From Sorangium cellulosum (GTDB lineage Bacteria > Myxococcota_A > Polyangia > Polyangiales > Polyangiaceae): a DNA stretch of 64,000 bases. Under the pieces are notes generated by a model. The model ran no database searches and was not told the origin of the DNA. It was given only the letters and a program-made list of their open reading frames with translations. Where the stretch lies: contig NZ_CP012673.1 in assembly GCF_002950945.1 (NCBI RefSeq), positions 2,108,001 through 2,172,000 of the forward strand, given 5' to 3'. Position numbers and translations under genes: made by a program. Shown piece after piece: positions 57,962 to 64,000 of the stretch. Position 1 is the stretch's first letter. Every line of letters begins with the position of its first letter.

Positions 57962-60520
57962 TCAGCGCCTGTGCTGACACGCGACGCGCTGGCGCTGGCG
58001 CGCGACGCGCCGGCGTTGCCGCGCGCCGCCTCGGCGCTGCCGCGCGCCCCCGGCGAGCTCGAGCGCGTAGGCGAGCCCGCTCTGGAGCGTCCCGCGCGTG
58101 ACGACCGCGGACAGATCGATCCCGAGCTCGCCGAGGGCACGTTCGGCGTCGGGGCGGATGCCGGTGATGACCACACGCGCGCCGAGCAGCTGCAGCGCGC
58201 CGGCCGCTCGCATCAGCGCGTTCGCCACCCCGGCCTCGACGCACCGCGCGCTGGTGACGTCGAACAGGACGATCTTCGCGCGCCGCTCGGCCGCGCTCGC
58301 GACGGTCGAGTCGAGCACCTCCGCCACACGTGCGGGGACCATCTCCCCGGCGAGCGGCATCGCGAGGATGCGGCCGGCGATCGGGATCAGCGGCGCGGAG
58401 AGCTCCGGTGGCCGCTCGCGCTGCATCCGGCGGAGCTGTTCCTCCAGCGCCGCGCGCTCCTGCTCGACGAGCTGCCGCGCCGCGAGCTCGGCCGCGAGGC
58501 GCGCGCGTGTGTCGCAGAGCGCCGCGTCGAGGCGGGCCACCTCGGCCGCGACCGTGGCGTTCGCCACGTGGACGGCCGCCGCGCCGTCCGATCCGCCGCG
58601 CGGCGGCTCCGGGCTCGCCGGGCGCTCGCTCTCCGGCGAGCGCGCGCGGCGGGCGGACTGCGCGGCCCGCGGGACCAGGTGCGGGTACTTCCGCGACAGC
58701 TGCCCCACCTTGGCTGTGGCACCCCACCTCAGGTACCCCTCGTAGGCGTCTGTCATGTAGACCTGCGCGATCGTCTCCCTCCCGCTCGCCAGGTGGAACT
58801 TCGCGCAGAGCTCGTTCGCGAGGGCCTCGTCGCGGACGAACCCGTTCGTCTTCGCCGAGGCGATCGCCTGGTCGTAGAGCTTCATCGCCGCGAGCTCCTC
58901 GCCGGCGGCGCGCGCGGACTCCGCGCGGACCAGGAGGTGTTTGTGGCGGAAGTTGTCGGGGCACCGCTCCGCCCACGCCGCGAGCCGGTCCCGGTAGCTC
59001 GAGAGCGAGGCGGTGATCACCTGCCGGCCGCGCGAGAGCGCGGGTGAGAGCAGCGTGAGGCAGGTGTAAAAGTACACCTCGGTCGCGAGCAGATCGCCGG
59101 CGCCGCCCTTGCTGCTCGCCTCCGCGAGGGATCCCATCCGCAGCGCGCCCTCGTGGTCCTCGAAGAGGAAGCAGATCTGCTGCCTGAGCGCGTGCTCCAC
59201 GCGCGCGACGGCGCCGTGCGGCGGCGCCGCGCGCTCCTCGTCGCGGGCCGCGTCCTCGACGGCGCTGCCCGGCGCTTCCCGCACGTGCGCCGCGCGCGTC
59301 GCGTGCGGGGCGGGCGCCGTGCGCGTCGTGTCGACCAGGTCGTCGAGCGCGCGGCGCACGCTGGTCAGCGCCGCGAGGGCGAGCTCCTCCCGCGTGTCCT
59401 TCACGAGCGCGAGGTGCCGATCGACCTCGGCCCGCACCACCTCGCACTCGTCGCCGAGCCCGAAGCGCACGAGGGAGGTATGGACGCAGGTCTGGGACAG
59501 GTAGGTGGGGTCGCCGGTCCGCAGCCCGGCGTCGTACGCCTCGGCGAAGAGATCGAGGCTCGAGAGCAGGTGCTTCGTGAAGACGCTGATGTGCGCTCCG
59601 AGCAGGAGGCGCATCCGGCAGGAGAGCTCGTGCTGCCCGGACCTCGCGCAGAGCTCGAGCGCGATCTCTCCGAGCTCGTAGGCCTCGTCGTAGCGGTGGA
59701 GCATCCGCGCCGCGATCCACGCGTAGGCCATGTAGCCGTACGGGGAGGCGCCGCCGTGCCCGCGCTCCAGCGACAGGTTGACCTGCCTGGCCGCGATGAA
59801 CATGCAGAGCGGCGGGTTGACCAGCGCGGCGGGCAGCGTCAGCGCCATGAGCAGCCGCAGCGCCGCGCGTGTCCTTGCGTCGGTCGTCTCGGGCTCGTCG
59901 AGCAGGTCCCTGAGCCGGCGCGCGCCGAGCGCCGCGCGCGCGGCCGCGACCTCGGCGTCCGCCGCGGCCTTCCGCGCCGGCCCCTCGTCCGGGAGCGGGA
60001 CGCCCAGTATCGCGAGCGCCGACGCCCCGAGCCGCAGCGCGTCGTCGAGCCGGCCCCGCGTGACGAGCACGGCGACGCGCAGCTCGTGGGCCCGCGCGCG
60101 CTCGAGGTCCGAGCGCGCCTCGGCGTCGAGCACGTCGAGCAGCGACTCCGCGCGCTCGATCTGGCCGCCGACGTGCGCGCACTCGGCCGCCTCGGCGTGC
60201 AGCGCGAAGGCGAGGTCGTTGCCCAGCTTGAAGCTCCCGTCCGGCAGCGCCGAGATCCCGGCCTCGAAGAAGTCGGCGGCGGCCGGCGGCGCCCCGGAGG
60301 CCCTCGCCTTGCGGCCCTCCGCGAGGTTCATCGCGGCGAGCTCCGCCGGCGCGCGCGGCGCGGGCTCGAAGGAGAAGCCCGCGGGGTGCGCTGCGTCGAA
60401 GCGCGCTGCGTCGAAGCGCGCCTCGTCCAGGTGCTCCCGTCTCGGGCGTCCCTCGATGCCGGGCTGCGACCCCCGCGCGCTCGGATGACGTTCGTTCGCC
60501 GATTTGCAGAGGAGCTTCAT
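57962..60520 (-). CDS. TPR-STAS protein, decapitated relative of the kinase/AAA megaprotein
   Basis: An 852-residue protein starting MKLLCKSANERHPSARG with GGAGG five bases upstream. That opening matches the last helix of a protein-kinase domain in the AAA-kinase family; the 1703-residue protein in this window has RLLAKMPELRYESAASL there. The rest of the kinase and the whole AAA ATPase are missing. The family's TPR-like region follows directly (AMNLAEGRKARASG, NDLAFALHAEAAECAHVGGQIERAESLLD, DAYEGYLRWGATAKVGQL). A coiled coil then leads to a STAS domain (~690-790: PIAGRILAMPLAGEM, AKIVLFDVTSARCVEAGVANALMRAAGALQLLGARVVITGI) like those of RsbR-type stressosome proteins. The usual phospho-Ser/Thr site reads VTSARCVE. 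The tail is a degenerate Arg/Gln repeat. It may work as a signal hub with the intact kinases. Confidence 0.8.
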   Translation of the reverse strand: MKLLCKSANERHPSARGSQPGIEGRPRREHLDEARFDAARFDAAHPAGFSFEPAPRAPAELAAMNLAEGRKARASGAPPAAADFFEAGISALPDGSFKLGNDLAFALHAEAAECAHVGGQIERAESLLDVLDAEARSDLERARAHELRVAVLVTRGRLDDALRLGASALAILGVPLPDEGPARKAAADAEVAAARAALGARRLRDLLDEPETTDARTRAALRLLMALTLPAALVNPPLCMFIAARQVNLSLERGHGGASPYGYMAYAWIAARMLHRYDEAYELGEIALELCARSGQHELSCRMRLLLGAHISVFTKHLLSSLDLFAEAYDAGLRTGDPTYLSQTCVHTSLVRFGLGDECEVVRAEVDRHLALVKDTREELALAALTSVRRALDDLVDTTRTAPAPHATRAAHVREAPGSAVEDAARDEERAAPPHGAVARVEHALRQQICFLFEDHEGALRMGSLAEASSKGGAGDLLATEVYFYTCLTLLSPALSRGRQVITASLSSYRDRLAAWAERCPDNFRHKHLLVRAESARAAGEELAAMKLYDQAIASAKTNGFVRDEALANELCAKFHLASGRETIAQVYMTDAYEGYLRWGATAKVGQLSRKYPHLVPRAAQSARRARSPESERPASPEPPRGGSDGAAAVHVANATVAAEVARLDAALCDTRARLAAELAARQLVEQERAALEEQLRRMQRERPPELSAPLIPIAGRILAMPLAGEMVPARVAEVLDSTVASAAERRAKIVLFDVTSARCVEAGVANALMRAAGALQLLGARVVITGIRPDAERALGELGIDLSAVVTRGTLQSGLAYALELAGGARQRRGGARQRRRVARQRQRVACQHRR

Positions 60521-60737
60521 CACGACCTCCGAAACGGTCGCGGGCGCGCCGGCGGAGCGCTCGCGGGCGGCGCGAGGGCCCGCGCGGCGGCCCCGTCGCT
60601 CGCGCCGAGCTCCTTCGCGATCGTGGATGGGCAGGGGATCATGGCGGGGCCGTCTCCCGCGGCAGCGGGACCCTCCGGCGGAACCACCTCCTCCGGATGG
60701 GTGCGCCACCATCCTACCTTAACGCGGCACGTCTCCG

Positions 60738-61949
60738 CTACGGCTCGCCCGCCTTCTTGCCCCGCGCCCGCCACGCCGCGAGGACCTCGGCCTCGCGCTC
60801 CGGCGTCAGGCCGGCCCGCGGCTTGGCTTGCCGGTCCGCCGGGAGCGTCTTCCACCACGCCAGCGTGTCCCTGACGGTCTCCGGCGCGGGGCGGAACGTG
60901 AGCCCTGCCTTGCGCGCGCGCTCGGCGCTGCGCAGGTGAAAGGCCCTGGTCTCGCCCTCGGCGGGCGCCCAGATCGGGAGGTCGACCGGCTCGCCGCCCA
61001 GCTTCTCGATGAACTGTGCGCTCACCCACGTGAAGGTCGCGCGCGTGCGGGACGCCGCGGCGCACGCGTCGAGCAGGCCGCCCATGGTGAGCGGCTCGCC
61101 GGGCCCGGCGGCGTTGAAGACGCCTGTCGTCCGGGTCTCGACGACGTGGATGAGCCACGCGGCGAGATCGCGAACATCGATGATCTGGATCGGGTCGGAC
61201 GGCGCGCCCGGCGCGAGGACCTCTCCGCCCTTGTCGACGCGGACGGGCCAGTAGGTGAATCGATCGGTCGGATCCTCGGGGCCCACGATGAACCCGGGGC
61301 GCACGTTCGTGACCCGGCCGGGCATCGCGGCCTCGGCGGCCTGCTCGCAGAGGGCCTTGAGAGGACCATAGTTCTCGTACTCCTTGCCCATCGTCTCGAC
61401 GGTCGGGTCGGACAACGTCCCGACCGGGGCCGTCTCGTCGGCGGAAGGGGTGGTGTGGCTGGCATAGACCGACAGGCTGGAGATGAACACATACTGCTTG
61501 ACGTTCGGGGCGAGCAGCTCTGCGGACGCCTTGACGATCCGCGGGACGAAGCCGGAGTTGTCTATGACGGCGTCCCACGAGCGGCCGGTGAGCGCTTTGA
61601 GCCCATCCCCCTTGCTCGGATCCCGATCGCCGTGCAGCTTCTCGATGTCGGGAAAGAGGTGGGGCCGCGTCTTGCCGCGGTTGAAGAGGGTGATGGTGTA
61701 TCCGCGGGCCTTCGCCGCCTCGACCAGGGCGGGCCCGAGGAAGCTTGTCCCGCCGAGGATGAGCAGTGTCTTGCCGGGCGGCGCGGCCGGCGCCGCCGGC
61801 CCGCCGGGATCCGGCGCGCGGGCCCGGCTGGCGTCGGCGCTCGAGGGAGCGGACGGACGGGGGCTTGATGGCGATGGCGAGCAGCCGAGCGCGGCCATGG
61901 ATCCTGCCGCGGCGGTCAACGAGAGGAAGTGGCGGCGTGACGGGGGCAT
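60738..61949 (-). CDS. Tat-exported NAD-dependent epimerase/reductase-like protein
   Basis: A 403-residue protein with a twin-arginine signal (PSRRHFLSLTAAAGSMAALGC, possible lipidation at Cys23) and a ~35-residue Ser/Pro linker. An extended short-chain dehydrogenase fold follows: TLLILGGTSFLGPALVEAAKARG (nucleotide loop), DAVIDNSG, FISSLSVYASH and a Y-x-x-x-K-like site as YGPLKALCEQ. VRPGFIVGP, FNAAGPGEPLTMGGLLDA and a Trp-rich end follow. Family members are sugar epimerases or isoflavone-reductase-like enzymes normally in the cytoplasm. Export through Tat would carry the protein folded with bound NAD(P), as in glucose-fructose oxidoreductase. Substrate unknown. It is divergent from the SBBP-type gene. 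Confidence 0.85.
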   Translation of the reverse strand: MPPSRRHFLSLTAAAGSMAALGCSPSPSSPRPSAPSSADASRARAPDPGGPAAPAAPPGKTLLILGGTSFLGPALVEAAKARGYTITLFNRGKTRPHLFPDIEKLHGDRDPSKGDGLKALTGRSWDAVIDNSGFVPRIVKASAELLAPNVKQYVFISSLSVYASHTTPSADETAPVGTLSDPTVETMGKEYENYGPLKALCEQAAEAAMPGRVTNVRPGFIVGPEDPTDRFTYWPVRVDKGGEVLAPGAPSDPIQIIDVRDLAAWLIHVVETRTTGVFNAAGPGEPLTMGGLLDACAAASRTRATFTWVSAQFIEKLGGEPVDLPIWAPAEGETRAFHLRSAERARKAGLTFRPAPETVRDTLAWWKTLPADRQAKPRAGLTPEREAEVLAAWRARGKKAGEP

Positions 61950-62119
61950 GGGCTGGTTCTATCGCATCGCGCGCGCCGCTCCCAGATGAGCCCGCAGGAC
62001 GGCAGAAAATCAGGATTTCACCCATTCGGCCGAGGTTTGGAAGAAGAAGAGCATCCTGGTGGTCCACATCCTGCAGTATTTCCAGCTGCCCGCGGGCAGC
62101 GGGCGAGGAGAAGAGCGGT

Positions 62120-63544
62120 ATGCGGTCTGAGTGGCGAGCGGTGGGCGCGTTGTGCGGTGTCGTCGTTCTGGGAGGGGCGGGCTGCTCCGTGGGTTCAGCG
62201 GAGGGCGGACCGGAGCGCGACCGCGGCGCGGGCGTGGGGGAGGAGGCGGAGCTCCGTTCGCCCTCGGCGGCGTGTGCGTCGGGGGCAGCGGGATGTGGCC
62301 GCACCCTGGCCGAGTCGCGGGCCGGCGGGACCTCCGAGGCGTGTGGGCGGGAGCCGTTCGGGCGGCAATTTGCTGCCGACAACGCAACGTTGCGCGGCTT
62401 CGCGGTCAGTGACGACAGCAACTCCGTGCTCGCGGGCGCCTTCGAGGGGACGTTGACGTTCGGCGCCACCTCCCTGACGAGCGCGGGGGGGACGGACGTC
62501 TTCGTGGCGAAGCTCGACGCGTGTGGCGTCCCGCTCTGGAGCGCGCGGTTCGGCGACGCGGAGGCGCAGGCTGCCCTCGACGTGGCGGCGGACGACAAGG
62601 GGGCGCTCGTGCTCGGCGAGTTCACCGGCGCGGTGGATTTCGGCACGGTCCGGCTCACGGCGTCTCCGCCCGGGGGCCCGGAGCTCTTCGTCGCGAACCT
62701 CAAGGCGAGCGGCAGGACGCGCTGGGCGGCGCAGATCGCTGCGGACGAGGACAGCATCCTGCTCGGTAAGGCGATCGCCAGCGACGGCCGCGGCGGCGCG
62801 CTTGTGCTCGGCACGCTGGAGGGCGCGGCGAGGGTGGCCGGCCACCGGATCGAGCGGCGGGCGATCGGCACGTTCGTGGTGCGGCTCGACCGGTCGGGCC
62901 GCTTCAGCTGGGTGAGCCTGCCGCCGAGCGGCTCCGACACCGGCGAGATCGGCATCGAGGTCGACGACGACGACAACATCTTCATCGCGTCCGCGGACGG
63001 ACGGGGCAACGCGACGTTCCTGACCAAGCTGGACGAGGACGGCGCGTTGCTCTGGCACAAGCGCTTCCCGGGCTCGCCGGAGCAGGCCGAGGATCTGTAC
63101 GACTTCGCCGTGGATCCGGACGGCTCGGTGCTGCTCGCCGGCACCGGCGTCTTCGGCGAGGAGGAGCTGCCGGGCGGCCCGAGCCCGTTCGTGGCCAAGA
63201 TCGACCCGGACGGCAACGTGCTCTGGGTGACGCGGTTCGACGGGGTTCAGACCGCGCGCGAGATCGCGGCGAGCGACGACGCCGTGTTCCTGGCCGGCGA
63301 TTCGCTCTGCACGCCGGACGAGTCGCCGTCGTGCAGCGCCTGGGCCGCCGAGCTCAGCCCTGACGGGCAGGTGCGGTGGACCGAGCGCCTCGGCCAGGGC
63401 GCGGTCGTCTCCGGGCTGGAGGTGGACGCGCGCGACAATCCGATGCTGGCCGGTTCGTTCCAGGGGACGGTCGAGGTGGGCGACGACGTGCTCACCAGCG
63501 AGGAGAACGCGCTGTTCGTGGGTCGCCTGCTGGCGTCCGACTGA
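62120..63544 (+). CDS. SBBP/beta-propeller-like repeat lipoprotein
   Basis: A 474-residue lipoprotein (signal GALCGVVVLGGAGC, Cys22) with a polar, Cys-containing linker and then repeated units of about 50 residues. These have the pattern D-x-F-V-A-K-L-D-x-x-G-x-x-L-W, R-F-G-D, A-x-D-x-x-G and G-x-F-x-G-x-(V/L)-x-F-G. Such SBBP-type units form beta-propellers and are abundant in Sorangium-like genomes. Roughly eight units can be counted, the last ones less regular. No catalytic motif. It is probably anchored on the cell surface. The ATG at 62120 was chosen for the signal peptide; GAGGAGAAGAG precedes it. Ligand unknown. Confidence 0.85.
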   Translation: MRSEWRAVGALCGVVVLGGAGCSVGSAEGGPERDRGAGVGEEAELRSPSAACASGAAGCGRTLAESRAGGTSEACGREPFGRQFAADNATLRGFAVSDDSNSVLAGAFEGTLTFGATSLTSAGGTDVFVAKLDACGVPLWSARFGDAEAQAALDVAADDKGALVLGEFTGAVDFGTVRLTASPPGGPELFVANLKASGRTRWAAQIAADEDSILLGKAIASDGRGGALVLGTLEGAARVAGHRIERRAIGTFVVRLDRSGRFSWVSLPPSGSDTGEIGIEVDDDDNIFIASADGRGNATFLTKLDEDGALLWHKRFPGSPEQAEDLYDFAVDPDGSVLLAGTGVFGEEELPGGPSPFVAKIDPDGNVLWVTRFDGVQTAREIAASDDAVFLAGDSLCTPDESPSCSAWAAELSPDGQVRWTERLGQGAVVSGLEVDARDNPMLAGSFQGTVEVGDDVLTSEENALFVGRLLASD

Positions 63545-63664
63545 CACGCGCGCGGGCCCGGCCTGCACGTCCGGCGAGCCCGGCGCGCAGGCCGAGCCGG
63601 ATCGAGGACGGACGCGGCGCGCAGGCCGAGCGCCGTCGAGCCCCGCGCGCCGGCCGGGCGCGGC

Positions 63665-64000
63665 TCACAGGCCGAGCGCGCGGCGGACGGCAGCGGCGAT
63701 CTCGTCCGGGGTCCCGTCGATGTCGACGTGGATCGCGTCCTCGGGCGGCTCCAGGGCGGCGAGCTGCGTCGGCAGCAGGCCGGGCGCCATGAAGTGAGCT
63801 TTCCGCGCCGCGAGGCGCGCCGCGATCAGCGCGGGGTCGCCGGTCAGGTGCACGACGCGCATCCGCGCGGGGTCGACGAGCAGCTGCGCGCGGTACGCCG
63901 CCTTCAGCGCGGAGCAGGCGATCACGGCGCCGCGCCCCTCGTCGATCAGCTGGGCGATGCGCGCCGCGAGCGCGGCGAGCCACGGCGCGCGGTCCTGGTC
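63665..64000 (-). CDS. gntK: Gluconokinase (C-terminal part)
   Basis: The last 111 residues of a gluconokinase, which phosphorylates gluconate to 6-phosphogluconate with ATP; the 5' part lies beyond the right edge. Visible family blocks: DQDRAPWLAALAARIAQLIDEGRGAVIACSALKAAYRAQL, VVHLTGDPALIAARLAARKAHFMAPGLLPTQLAALEPPEDA and a final VDIDGTPDEIAAAVRRALG. These match the D-R-x-P-W-L, C-S-A-L-K and H-F-M/L-L-x-x-Q-x-x-x-L-E motifs of GntK. It is convergent with the SBBP-type gene across 120 bases. That gap contains a direct repeat of GGCGCGCAGGCCGAGC (63582-63597, 63616-63631). Regulation cannot be judged. Confidence 0.92.
   Translation of the reverse strand, partial: DQDRAPWLAALAARIAQLIDEGRGAVIACSALKAAYRAQLLVDPARMRVVHLTGDPALIAARLAARKAHFMAPGLLPTQLAALEPPEDAIHVDIDGTPDEIAAAVRRALGL

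Overview
The window is about 64 kb of very GC-rich chromosome. Real genes use almost only G/C-ending codons, and long spurious frames lie antisense to most of them. The gene content points to a myxobacterium of the Sorangium/Polyangiaceae type. Evidence for this is a Kelch-repeat protein with a MYXO-CTERM-like sorting tail, several large kinase/ATPase/histidine-kinase hybrids, degenerate Ser/Thr kinases, SBBP-type repeat lipoproteins, many Tat or lipoprotein signals and a sigma-54-type promoter. Genus is inferred from family content only. No rRNA, tRNA, CRISPR array, transposase or integrase was seen.

Region 1 (1-11.3 kb) holds a partial flavin monooxygenase and an AsmA-like membrane protein. 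A sigma-54-type promoter then precedes a small PHA-system-like gene and topoisomerase IB. These are followed by two stress or ferritin-like small proteins, an orphan antitoxin-like gene and a minus-strand metabolic stretch (acyl-CoA dehydrogenase, O-methyltransferase, Fe-type alcohol dehydrogenase, ABM monooxygenase). Region 2 (11.3-19.6 kb) has an unrecognised, translationally coupled gene pair (the first with a transglutaminase-like Cys region), a 14-repeat Kelch surface lipoprotein, and a PAS histidine kinase followed by a single-domain response regulator. Region 3 (19.6-26.9 kb) is a compact five-gene minus-strand operon: two exported small-molecule-binding-like proteins, a response regulator, a hybrid histidine kinase with HPt, and a TonB-dependent receptor. 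It reads as one trans-envelope sensing and uptake unit.

Region 4 (27-41 kb) has GlpD, an ABC exporter, a WrbA-like flavoprotein, a multi-PAS kinase, a PhoD phosphatase, an M13 peptidase and a lone type VI sheath gene (tssC). Region 5 (41.5-45.3 kb) is a metal-transport-like unit: small membrane protein, HMA-like protein, P1B-type ATPase without its CPC motif, and a c-type cytochrome. Region 6 (45.3-64 kb) is dominated by signalling. It has a 1703-residue kinase/AAA/TPR/GAF/histidine-kinase protein whose kinase domain has lost its catalytic residues, and a divergent second Ser/Thr kinase that is also degenerate. It also has a REC-GAF-HK-REC hybrid and a TPR-STAS protein that looks like a decapitated relative of the 1703-residue protein. 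TyrA with a C-terminal chorismate mutase, a Tat-exported epimerase-like protein, an SBBP-type lipoprotein and a partial gluconokinase complete it.

The most unusual signal is a 258-260 bp non-coding element present three times (5597, 34974, 37171). Each copy starts within 34 bases after a stop codon and has 47-bp terminal inverted repeats. The two arms of each copy match each other perfectly, yet differ between copies by paired substitutions. Two copies in opposite orientation enclose the phoD gene.
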